Assembly: GCA_937996795.1 (NCBI GenBank)
Contig: CALKUH010000008.1
Location: 1-27,964, forward strand
Length of the DNA: 27,964 bases
DNA from: an uncultured Verrucomicrobiota bacterium
GTDB lineage: Bacteria > Verrucomicrobiota > Kiritimatiellia > CAIVKH01
Direction: 5' to 3'
The translations under genes were made by a program, and so were the position numbers. Under the pieces are notes generated by a model that did not search any database, was not told the origin of the DNA, and worked only from the letters and a program-made list of their open reading frames with translations. Below are positions 7,029-14,452 of the stretch, one piece after another (position 1 is the stretch's first letter; every line of letters starts with the position of its first letter).

Positions 7029-10016
7029 ATGAAGCGCGTTTCCTCCAGCTTGGGATGCACCGTCGCCGGGTTGCTGCTGGCCGCGTGCCCGCTCTCCGCA
7101 TCGGCGCAGCGGCACTGGTTTGTCGCTCCGTCCGGATCGGATGCCGGCAACGAGTGCCAGGATTCCAACGCGCCGTGCGCGACGATTGCGCATGTGCTGA
7201 CCCGCGTCGAAACGAATTCCCTCCAGCCGGGCGATACACTGCATCTCGCGGCGGGCGTGTACACGGAATCCAGCCTCGTCCTCACGCGCGACCTCGACTG
7301 GGCGGGCGCGGGGGCGGACGTCACCATCGTGCAGGCCGCGGCGGCCGCGGGCAGCGCGACGGATCGCGTGGCGACCGTTTCCAGCGGCGCATCCAGCCGT
7401 TTCACCGGCCTGACCATCCGCCACGGGCGGACGCCGGATGGCGCCGACGGCGGCACCGAGGCCGCGCCTGGCGGCAATGGCGGCGGGTTGCTGGTGAATG
7501 GCACGCTCGAATTGGTTTCGTGCCGCGTGGTCAGCAACCAGACGGGGCGCGGCGGCATCGGAGACGGCGGTGGCCGGGGGGGCGATGGCGGCGGCATCTA
7601 CAACGACGGCACGCTGGTGGTGAGCAATTCCGTGGTGGCGTACAACCGGACCGGCGATGGCGGTGCGGCCACCAACGAGGGCTCGCGCGCGGGCAACGGG
7701 TGGGGCATCCACAACACCGGGACCCTGCGGGTGTATGGGTCCGCGGTCCATCACAACCTCGGCGGCGATGGCGGCGCGGCGGCGGACACCGGAGGCGACG
7801 CGGGTTGCGGCGCGCTCTGGAATTCGGGTGACCTCCGATTCATCAATTCCACGCTCAGCGACAATACGGGCGGCTTCGGCGGCGCGGGCACCAACGGCGT
7901 GCCCGGTCTCGACAGCCAGGGCGGCGGGCTCTGGAACGCGGTGTTCGGCGGCGTCCTGTTCGCGCACGCGACCGTCGCGGGCAACTCGGCGCCGGGCGGG
8001 GGCGATGACCTCTTCACGGATGGCGCGGCGGTGACCGCCTCGCATGTGGTCGTCGCCGGCGGATTGGCGGGCGCCGTGGAGGTGGCGGGTCCCTCGCTGC
8101 TTGCCGTCACCAACGACGCCGTATTGAGCGGCGAGACGGGCAGTGTGATCAGCGGGCAGGATCCGCTGCTGGGCGAACTGGCCATGCTCGGTGGCTTTGC
8201 GCCGGTTCGCCGGCTGAAACCGCTGAGTCCCGCGGTCAACGCGGGCGACCCTGCGATCACGAATGCGCCGGACACCGACCAGCGCGGCGCGCCTCGCATC
8301 CAGGGCGGGCGCATCGACCTCGGCGCCTATGAACTGCAACCAGCGGTGTCGTATGTGTCGGAAACGGGGACGGATGGCACGAACGAATGCCGCGCGTCGG
8401 ATGCGCCGTGCGCGTCGCTGGCCCATGCCATCCCGCAGGCGCTGCCCGGCGACACGATCGTGATCACGACCGGCACGCTGACCGAAGCGGGCATCGAACT
8501 GGATCGCCCGCTCACTCTCATGGGAAACGGCGCGACGGTCTCCATCTGGCAGGCGGCGGCGGACGTTCCATCGGCGACGGATCGCCTGCTGGCGATCCCG
8601 TCCGGAATCACGGTGACGGTGCAGGCGTTAACCCTGCGACACGGGCGCGCGCCGGATGGGGTCGATGCGGAGGCCGGCGGCTCCGGCGGCGCGATCCTGA
8701 ACGAGGGCGCGCTGTATGTGGAGGCTTGCGAGTTCCGGGACAACCGGGCCGGCGACGGCGGGCACGATGGCGGGGAAGGCGGACGCGGCGGCGCGATTTA
8801 TAGTGACGGTTTGTTGTGGGTGGACCAGACCCGCTTTGTCAGCAATCGCGCGGGCAACGCTGGCGACGCGGGCGCGCCCGGCGGCTCGGGCGGCGCGGTG
8901 TACAACGCGGCGCAGGCGCAGATGGCGGATGTCGAGTTCGCCCATAACCGCTGCGGTGACGGGACCGTTAACGAAGAAGGCGGGCATGGCGGCGGGTTCG
9001 CCAACGGCGGCGTGGCCACGGTGGCCGCCTCCACGTTTGCGGACAATACCGCGGGAAGCGGCGGGCCGGGCGGGACCGGGGGGCGCGGCGGCGGCTTCTT
9101 TAATGAGGACACCATGACCGCGATCCACCTCACCGTCAGCGGCAACCGCAGCGGTCCCGGCGGTCGCGCGGGTGGCATCTCCAACGAAGGCGCGCTGACG
9201 CTGTTGCATTCCACCGTGGCGTACAACGAAGCCCAGGCTCCCGGCGGCGCGGCGGGCGGCCTCGATTCCGCCGGACTGTTTACCGCGCTGGGCCATGTGA
9301 TCCTGTCGGACAACCTCGCCGACGGCGGAGGACCCGATGGGGAGGGGGACTTCAATTCGCTCGGCTACAATCTCGTCAGCGATGATGACGGACTCACGCT
9401 GACGAACGTCGCGGCGGGCAACCTCACCGGTGTCTCCGCCCTCCTGGCGCCGCTGGCCGAAAACGGCGGTTTCACGCGCACCCACATGCCGGGAGACGAA
9501 AGCCCCGTGCGCGAGGCGGGCGATCCCTCCTTTGCCCCGCCCCCGGCGACCGACCAGCGCGGCATGCCCCGTGTTATCGGGCCGCGGATCGACCTCGGTG
9601 CGGTGGAACCGACACTGGCGGATGTCGACGGCGATGGGCTGCCGGACTACTGGGAGACGCTGTACGGGCTAGACCGGTATGACCCGGGGCTCACCAACGT
9701 ATTCGCCGGCGCGGGTGGCGATCCCGACGAAGACCAGGCGGACCATTGGAGCGAGTATGTCGCGGACACCAACCCGACCAACGCGCAATCCGTCTTCCGC
9801 ATCACCGCCCTCCAGTCCCATCCGGCGCTGACCCTGCAGTTCCCGTCCTCCGCCTTTCGCCTGTACAGCGTGCAGGCCGCCGATCCCGCCGCCGCGCCGG
9901 CCTGGAGCAACATCACAGGCCTCGTGGACGTGCCGGGCAGCGGCACGACGCACACCGTTGTCCTGCCCGTCCCGGCAACCGGCGCGCTCTTCCGGCTGAC
10001 TGTTCGATTGCCGTGA
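7029..10016 (+). CDS. Large secreted beta-helix (choice-of-anchor Q) protein with C-terminal Ca-binding motif
   Basis: Protein of 995 residues. Sec signal peptide residues 1-27, cleavage likely after SASAQ or SASA. Two homologous units follow, residues about 28-438 and 440-861. Each begins with a 'GTD..NEC......PCA..AHA' segment, runs through a parallel-beta-helix region of Gly/Asp-rich turns (many GGDGG/GGGIYNDG-type loops), and closes with TDQRG.PR..G.RIDLGA.E, the choice-of-anchor Q signature. Then comes DVDGDGLPDYW (D865, D867, D869, D873; thrombospondin-type calcium loop) and an 80-residue beta-rich C-terminal domain of a kind common on secreted PVC proteins. Such proteins are extracellular or surface-bound, perhaps adhesins or carbohydrate-binding. 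No catalytic site is recognised. No Shine-Dalgarno is evident before the ATG. Confidence 0.88.
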   Translation: MKRVSSSLGCTVAGLLLAACPLSASAQRHWFVAPSGSDAGNECQDSNAPCATIAHVLTRVETNSLQPGDTLHLAAGVYTESSLVLTRDLDWAGAGADVTIVQAAAAAGSATDRVATVSSGASSRFTGLTIRHGRTPDGADGGTEAAPGGNGGGLLVNGTLELVSCRVVSNQTGRGGIGDGGGRGGDGGGIYNDGTLVVSNSVVAYNRTGDGGAATNEGSRAGNGWGIHNTGTLRVYGSAVHHNLGGDGGAAADTGGDAGCGALWNSGDLRFINSTLSDNTGGFGGAGTNGVPGLDSQGGGLWNAVFGGVLFAHATVAGNSAPGGGDDLFTDGAAVTASHVVVAGGLAGAVEVAGPSLLAVTNDAVLSGETGSVISGQDPLLGELAMLGGFAPVRRLKPLSPAVNAGDPAITNAPDTDQRGAPRIQGGRIDLGAYELQPAVSYVSETGTDGTNECRASDAPCASLAHAIPQALPGDTIVITTGTLTEAGIELDRPLTLMGNGATVSIWQAAADVPSATDRLLAIPSGITVTVQALTLRHGRAPDGVDAEAGGSGGAILNEGALYVEACEFRDNRAGDGGHDGGEGGRGGAIYSDGLLWVDQTRFVSNRAGNAGDAGAPGGSGGAVYNAAQAQMADVEFAHNRCGDGTVNEEGGHGGGFANGGVATVAASTFADNTAGSGGPGGTGGRGGGFFNEDTMTAIHLTVSGNRSGPGGRAGGISNEGALTLLHSTVAYNEAQAPGGAAGGLDSAGLFTALGHVILSDNLADGGGPDGEGDFNSLGYNLVSDDDGLTLTNVAAGNLTGVSALLAPLAENGGFTRTHMPGDESPVREAGDPSFAPPPATDQRGMPRVIGPRIDLGAVEPTLADVDGDGLPDYWETLYGLDRYDPGLTNVFAGAGGDPDEDQADHWSEYVADTNPTNAQSVFRITALQSHPALTLQFPSSAFRLYSVQAADPAAAPAWSNITGLVDVPGSGTTHTVVLPVPATGALFRLTVRLP
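7110..9611 (+). repeat. Internal tandem duplication of the beta-helix unit
   Basis: Within the beta-helix gene, 7110-8342 and 8346-9611 encode two units with the same order of elements: the C-x6-C start segment, the QAAA/SATDR segment, the R-HGR.PDG loop, glycine-rich helix turns, and the DQRG...DLGA.E ending. The protein copies are clearly related but diverged, so this is an old duplication rather than a recent DNA repeat. The abundance of GGC/GGCGGC codons in the turns makes the DNA itself low in complexity. Confidence 0.8.
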
Positions 10017-10059
10017 GAACGCGCGTCAAAATGACCTACACAGCCAGATTAATTTTCGT

Positions 10060-10069
10060 GTAAATTTAC
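10060..10069. promoter_or_regulatory. Perfect 10-bp palindrome in an AT-rich gap upstream of the PilZ gene
   Basis: GTAAATTTAC sits in the only AT-rich patch of the 120-bp gap before the PilZ gene. A weak promoter-like pair follows directly: TTGTGA at 10070-10075, then 16 bp, then TTAAAG at 10092-10097. It may be an operator, but there is a single copy and a match of this size can arise by chance. Confidence 0.3.
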
Positions 10070-10136
10070 TTGTGAAGCCCGGTGTTAAGGGTTAAAGCTC
10101 CCTCATCGGGTGGCAGTCACATTCAGGGGTGTTTTT

Positions 10137-10589
10137 ATGGTCCGCAGGGAGGCATGGCGAAGCGATGATGGCAGGCGGAATATCCGTCACGCCAGTTCCA
10201 TGCCTGTGCGTCTGGAGCGGACCGAACCGGTGGTTGATGCCAGCACCCAGTTGCGCGATATCGGGCAGGGCGGCGTGGGCCTCGTCAGCAAGCAGCCCCT
10301 CCAGCCGGGCGAAACGTGCCGCCTGATGTTCGGACTGCTTGAGTATCCCGAGCCGGTTGTCGGCAAGGTGGTGTGGTGCAAGCCCGCCGAGACTGCCGGT
10401 TCCTATGCTGCCGGCGTCCAATTTGTTGAAGAACACCCGTATTCCCACGCGCGCCTCGTCGTCGATGTCTGCCACGTGGAATTCTACCGCCGCGACCAGC
10501 GCCAGCGTCTGGGTCGCGAACTCGATCACGCGACCGCCGTGCAGGAATGGCGGAACCGCAGCACCGCGACCGCCGCCGCCCGCGTCTGA
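10137..10589 (+). CDS. PilZ-domain protein (putative c-di-GMP receptor)
   Basis: Protein of 150 residues. ATG 10137 is chosen over the GTG 27 nt upstream because AGGGG precedes it at good spacing. The PilZ signature is present near the N-terminus: RxxxR in the segment RRNIRHAS, and about 40 residues on, the D-x-[SG]-x-x-G element as RDIGQGGVGLVS. A beta-barrel pattern follows, with LVGKVVWCKP and AAGVQFVEE. PilZ domains bind cyclic di-GMP and control motility, exopolysaccharide or secretion. The usual serine of the second motif is glycine here (DIGQGG), which is tolerated in some members. It is a stand-alone domain with a short charged C-terminal tail. It is convergent with ligA, 5 bp apart, so probably a single-gene unit. 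Confidence 0.87.
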   Translation: MVRREAWRSDDGRRNIRHASSMPVRLERTEPVVDASTQLRDIGQGGVGLVSKQPLQPGETCRLMFGLLEYPEPVVGKVVWCKPAETAGSYAAGVQFVEEHPYSHARLVVDVCHVEFYRRDQRQRLGRELDHATAVQEWRNRSTATAAARV

Positions 10590-10594
10590 CGCGC

Positions 10595-12820
10595 CTACGG
10601 CGTCCCGGCCAGCAGGGTCCTGAACTCCGCCTCGTCGAGCGTACGCACCCCGAGCTTCCGCGCCTTGTCGAGCTTCGAGCCCGCCTCCGCGCCGACGACG
10701 AGGAAATCCGTTTTCCCGCTCACGCTGTCCGCCACCTTCGCGCCGGCCGCCCGCAAGGCCGCCTGCGCCTGCTCCCGGCTGAAGTGTTCCAGCGTGCCGG
10801 TGACGACGACGGTCTTTCCGGTGAACGCGGTTTGGGCCGCCGGCGCGGACGGGGCCGATTCCCCGCGCGGATCAATGCCGAGCGCATTCAATTCCGCGAG
10901 CAGCGCGGCGCCGGCCTTCGACGCGAAAAACGCGATCACATCGCGCGCCACCACGGGCCCGACCCCGTCCAGGCCCGCGCGCTGGATCTCCGCGGCGACG
11001 GCAGAGCGTCGCGCCACCGCCGCTTGATGCGCCCGCTCCAGGTCCTGCTTCTCCGCTTCCGTCCGTCCCTTGTTGGCGCGAGCCTTCGGGTTTAGTTCCT
11101 TGATCGACGCGTCCACCTCCACCAGTTCGAGGATCAACGGGAGGCGGGGGGACGACGCCAGGTCCGCCAGGTGCCGGTGGCAGCCCGCGAGCTTCAGCGC
11201 GATGGTTTCGCCGACACTCGGGAGCCCGAGCGCAAACAGCCACTTCGCGAGCGGCGCTTCGCGCGCCGCCCGCAGCGCGTCGAGCATCCGCTGCGCGTTT
11301 TTTTCGCCCAGTTGACGCGGCTCCTCCGCCGTGCCGAGGTTCAGGTTCGCGAGCGCCTCGCGCTCCAGGCGGAAGAGGTCGAACACCGACTTCGCGAGTC
11401 CGCGCTCCACGAGTTTGTCGGCGACCACTTCGCCGAGGCCCTCGATGTTCAGCGCGCCGCGGCTGGCGAAATACTCGATCCTGCGCGCGAGCTGCGCCGG
11501 GCACTCCGCGTTCTCGCAGCGCAGCGCGACCTCCTCACGCTCGTCGCCGGACAGCGCGCGCCGGACCACCGGTCCGCCGCAGGATGGACAGCGGGACGGC
11601 ATCGCGAAACGCTGCTCGCCGCCCGTCCGCGCGTCATCCACCACGCGCACGATCGCGGGGATCACGCGGCCCGCGCGCTTGATGACCATCGTGTCGCCGA
11701 TGCGGATGTCCTTCCGCTTGATCTCCTCCGCGTTGTGCAGCGTGATGCGCGAGATCGTCGTGCCCTCCAGGAAGACCGGCGCCACCTCCGCCACCGGCGT
11801 CAGCACGCCCGTGCGGCCGACCTGCACGACGATGCGCTCCAGTTTTGTCTGCGCTTCGTGGAACCATTCGGGCCGTTTGTAGGCGACCGCATAGGCGGGC
11901 ACGTTGGTTTTCAATCCCAGTTGCCGGCAGACCGCGTTGTCGTTGACCTTGATGACGCAGCCGTCGATTTCATACGGCAGCGCGCCCTCGTTCTCCTTCA
12001 TGTCGCGCGCCGCGGCCTCCGCCGCCGCGAGGCTGTCCGCGCGCCGCCAGTCGTGCGGCGTGGGCAGGCCATACGCCCGCAGCGCTGCAAGTTCATCCGT
12101 GTGCGTCGCGAAGTCCGCGCCCTCGGTGTGGCCGAGCGCATAAAACACCGCGCGCAGCGGGCGTTCCGCCGCGATGCGCGGATCGAGCTGCTTCAGCGAG
12201 CCCGCCGTGGCGTTGCGGGTGTTCGCGAACGTCTTCTCGTCCTTCGCGCGCAACGCCTCATTCAGCGCGATGCGATCCGCCTCGCGCATGTACGCCTCGC
12301 CGCGGATTTCGATGTGGCGCGGCGCGGCGCCCTTCAGATGGAGCCGCAGCGGGATGTCGCGCAGCGTGCGGAGGTTTGACGTGATGTCGTCGCCGTATTC
12401 CCCGTCGCCGCGCGTGACGCCCTGATGCAGGACCCCGTCCACGTAGTGCAGCGCGATGGAGACGCCGTCGATCTTCGGCTCCACGACGTAGTCGGGGATG
12501 AAGCCCGGAATCTTTTTGCGGATTTCCTTCTCGAACAATTCCAGTTCGCGCAGGTCCTCCTTCTTTTCCAGCGACAGCATCGGCGCGCGGTGTTTCACGC
12601 GCTCGAAACCCTCGATCGGCTGTCCGCCCACGCGTTGCGTGGGGGAGTCCGGCGTCACGAGTTCCGGGTGCTCCGCCTCCAGCCGCTTTAATTCGTCGTA
12701 CAGCGCGTCGTAGGCGCGGTCCGAAAGCTCCGGCGCCGCCTCCACGTAGTACAACCGGTTATGGCGTTCGATTTCCGCGCGCAACGCCGCCGCGCGCGCA
12801 CGGGCCTGGGAAAGCGTCAT
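10595..12820 (-). CDS. ligA: NAD-dependent DNA ligase with extra helical linker
   Basis: Seals nicks in replication and repair using NAD. The start at 12820 (MTLSQARARAAALRAEI) is preferred over the codon 12 residues upstream because it begins the standard Ia domain. Seen: the Ia domain with HNRLYY and DRAYDALYDEL; the adenylation lysine K116 in EPKIDGVSIAL; the OB-fold with GRTGVLTPVAEV; a four-cysteine zinc finger (CPSCGG...CENAECPA); helix-hairpin-helix motifs (LPSVGETIA, LDGVGPVVA); and a BRCT domain at residues 664-741. At 741 residues it is some 70 longer than E. coli LigA. Much of the excess is a charged helical stretch at residues 568-616 between HhH motifs. The vanZ-like gene is upstream on the same strand, 39 bp away. 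Confidence 0.97.
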   Translation of the reverse strand: MTLSQARARAAALRAEIERHNRLYYVEAAPELSDRAYDALYDELKRLEAEHPELVTPDSPTQRVGGQPIEGFERVKHRAPMLSLEKKEDLRELELFEKEIRKKIPGFIPDYVVEPKIDGVSIALHYVDGVLHQGVTRGDGEYGDDITSNLRTLRDIPLRLHLKGAAPRHIEIRGEAYMREADRIALNEALRAKDEKTFANTRNATAGSLKQLDPRIAAERPLRAVFYALGHTEGADFATHTDELAALRAYGLPTPHDWRRADSLAAAEAAARDMKENEGALPYEIDGCVIKVNDNAVCRQLGLKTNVPAYAVAYKRPEWFHEAQTKLERIVVQVGRTGVLTPVAEVAPVFLEGTTISRITLHNAEEIKRKDIRIGDTMVIKRAGRVIPAIVRVVDDARTGGEQRFAMPSRCPSCGGPVVRRALSGDEREEVALRCENAECPAQLARRIEYFASRGALNIEGLGEVVADKLVERGLAKSVFDLFRLEREALANLNLGTAEEPRQLGEKNAQRMLDALRAAREAPLAKWLFALGLPSVGETIALKLAGCHRHLADLASSPRLPLILELVEVDASIKELNPKARANKGRTEAEKQDLERAHQAAVARRSAVAAEIQRAGLDGVGPVVARDVIAFFASKAGAALLAELNALGIDPRGESAPSAPAAQTAFTGKTVVVTGTLEHFSREQAQAALRAAGAKVADSVSGKTDFLVVGAEAGSKLDKARKLGVRTLDEAEFRTLLAGTP

Positions 12821-12859
12821 GGCGGAAGTGTAGCGGGAAAGGGGCGGGGTGCCCAAGGT

Positions 12860-13246
12860 TCAAGTTTGCCGCGATGCGCGGCGGCGGCTCGCGACCGCGG
12901 CCAGCGCGACGGCCAGCGCGGCGCCGATGGTGTCCGCGAGCCAGTCGTGCCAGTCCGGCTGCCGCGTTGGGACGAACATCTGGTGGATTTCGTCCGTGCC
13001 GCCATAGACCGTCGCCGCCAGCCAGGCCAGCGCCGCCGCGAGGCCGATGGGCGCCCGGTGCGCGCGCCGCAGCGCGAGATAGACGAGCAGCGCGAGGATC
13101 CCGAACGCCAGCGCATGGGTGATCTTGTCGTGCGCGAGGAACCACGGCGGGATGCCCGGCCCCGCCGGACGGTGGCTCATCCAGAACAACGTGCCCGCCC
13201 AACCCGCGGCGGGCAGCCAATAGAGGTTCGACGCAAGGTGTCGCAT
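12860..13246 (-). CDS. VanZ-like membrane protein
   Basis: Protein of 128 residues. The start at 13246 is chosen because the open frame further upstream is Ala/Arg-rich and runs into the divergent transpeptidase gene. Four hydrophobic segments are visible (about residues 8-24, 45-60, 66-82, 103-119). The VanZ-family core is seen in HDKITHALAFG and, after the third helix, the run DE..Q.F.P.R..DW.D...D..G (D85, E86, Q89, P93, R95, D98, D105, G108). VanZ gives low teicoplanin resistance in enterococci, but most family members have unknown roles and no glycopeptide cluster is present here. It is divergent from an L,D-transpeptidase gene, so a cell-wall link is possible but unproven. No Shine-Dalgarno is evident. 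Confidence 0.85.
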   Translation of the reverse strand: MRHLASNLYWLPAAGWAGTLFWMSHRPAGPGIPPWFLAHDKITHALAFGILALLVYLALRRAHRAPIGLAAALAWLAATVYGGTDEIHQMFVPTRQPDWHDWLADTIGAALAVALAAVASRRRASRQT

Positions 13247-13274
13247 GAAAGGGACTCGCTTTCCGGCGTAAAAA

Positions 13275-13324
13275 TTTACAACGTCTGTAAAACATGTCCC
13301 ATCCGACTTGCAACGTCTGTAAAA
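13275..13324. promoter_or_regulatory. Operator-like inverted repeat with a second copy 32 bp away
   Basis: TTTACA-ACGTC-TGTAAA at 13275-13291 is a perfect 6-bp inverted repeat around a 5-nt centre. The 14-mer CAACGTCTGTAAAA occurs at 13279-13292 and again at 13311-13324. The second copy keeps the centre and right arm and has one change in the inner left arm (TTGCA). The first copy lies between the divergent vanZ-like and L,D-transpeptidase genes and ends 2 nt before the transpeptidase ATG; the second is inside its first codons. Spacing is about three helix turns. This looks like paired binding sites for a dimeric repressor, though the second copy being in coding sequence is unusual. Confidence 0.5.
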
Positions 13325-14361
13325 ACTTTTTCGGAGCCGTGCTGCTGGTTGCGCTGGCATCGGGGTGCGCGACACCGGGGGTGGATTTGCCGCCGGTGCC
13401 GGTTGGCGGGCCGGAGATGAAATCCCCGCCGACCCGGCGCGCGGAGCCGTGGGCCCCTCGTGTCCCGCCGCCGCCGCCCGCGCCCGCGCCGGCGCCTCCG
13501 CGACCCGCACGACTGGATGAAGAGGTGTTGCGGCTCCAGCTCTTTCTCGACCGCCAGCACCTGTCGCCGGGATGCCTCGACGGGCGGTGGGGTCCGCAGA
13601 CGCGGCACGCGTTGCGCGCGTGGCAGGCGCGCGAGGGGCTGCCGGCGACGGGGGAGTGGGACGAGGCGCTGCGCGCGCGGCTGCCGCCGACGGACACGGC
13701 GTTCACGATCCACACCGTATCCGCGGAGGATCATGCGGAACTGCGCCCGGCGCCGCGGGGCTGGCGCGAGAAGGCGCAGGCCGACCGGCTCGGGCATGTG
13801 TCGGTGTTGGAGCTGGTCGCGGAGCGGTATCACTGCACGCAGCGCGCGATCCGCGAGCTGAACCCGGATGTGGCGTGGCCGAATCCCGCCGCGGGCGCGG
13901 TGGTGCGCGTGCCGCGGGTGGCGACGACGGCGCGCGAGCGGGCGGCGCGGGTGGAAATTCACCTGGCGGGCAAGTACCTGCAGGTGTTCGACGCGGAGGG
14001 CCGGCTGGCGGCGCACTTCCCGTGCTCCATCGCGCGGCAGGTCGAGAAACGTCCGGTGGGCGAGCTGAAGATTGTCAACGCGGCGGACGAGCCGAACTAC
14101 ACGTTCGACCCGGAGCTGTTTGCCGACGATCCGGCGGCGGCGGGGATCGGGCGGCGCCTGCTGATTCCACCGGGGCCGAACAATCCGGTGGGCGTGGCGT
14201 GGTTGAGTCTCGACCGTCCCGGGTACGGCATCCACGGTACGCCGCATCCGGAGGACATCGGGAGGACCGAATCGCACGGGTGCTTCCGTCTCGCGAATTG
14301 GAATGCGCGCAAATTGCTCGGCATGGTGTCGATCGGGACGCCGGTGCTGGTGTTGGAGTGA
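13294..14361 (+). CDS. L,D-transpeptidase (YkuD) lipoprotein with peptidoglycan-binding domain
   Basis: Protein of 355 residues that cross-links peptidoglycan or attaches proteins to it through a cysteine enzyme. The N-terminus ends in lipobox LASGC (C25), then an Ala/Pro-rich linker to about residue 70, a PG_binding_1 domain (about 75-130, containing DGRWGPQTRHALRAWQ), a LysM-like segment (about 165-210: LGHVSVLELVAERY...IRELNP), and a YkuD catalytic domain with H314 (IHGT) and the SHGCFRL motif, nucleophile C330. This domain order is typical of ErfK/YkuD proteins. The ATG at 13294 has no Shine-Dalgarno and sits 2 nt after an inverted repeat, so the exact start is less sure. A poly-A run follows the stop. 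Confidence 0.92.
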   Translation: MSHPTCNVCKNFFGAVLLVALASGCATPGVDLPPVPVGGPEMKSPPTRRAEPWAPRVPPPPPAPAPAPPRPARLDEEVLRLQLFLDRQHLSPGCLDGRWGPQTRHALRAWQAREGLPATGEWDEALRARLPPTDTAFTIHTVSAEDHAELRPAPRGWREKAQADRLGHVSVLELVAERYHCTQRAIRELNPDVAWPNPAAGAVVRVPRVATTARERAARVEIHLAGKYLQVFDAEGRLAAHFPCSIARQVEKRPVGELKIVNAADEPNYTFDPELFADDPAAAGIGRRLLIPPGPNNPVGVAWLSLDRPGYGIHGTPHPEDIGRTESHGCFRLANWNARKLLGMVSIGTPVLVLE

Positions 14362-14378
14362 AAAAAACAGCGGTTCGC

Positions 14379-14407
14379 TTGACGCTGTCTCCATTTTTAC
14401 CTAACTT
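14379..14407 (+). promoter_or_regulatory. Candidate promoter of the TPR-ExbB-ExbD operon
   Basis: TTGACG at 14379-14384, then exactly 17 bp, then TAACTT at 14402-14407, about 45 nt before the first start codon. The -35 element matches 5 of 6 consensus bases; the -10 keeps the T-A-x-x-x-T pattern. The same TA-x-CTT form recurs in the rRNA promoter at 27626-27631. The region is AT-rich compared with its surroundings. Confidence 0.5.
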
Positions 14408-14452
14408 CACTTGCACGTGCAGTGCACCTGCGCATCAGGCTTGAGAATCAAC

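Noticed and set aside
6897..8426. 509-residue Arg/Ala-rich open frame on the minus strand opposite ilvD's end and the beta-helix gene
   Set aside because: Low-complexity composition and overlap with two well-supported plus-strand genes.
11171..12379. 402-residue open frame on the plus strand across ligA
   Set aside because: LigA on the minus strand carries all family motifs; the plus frame has no recognisable domain.
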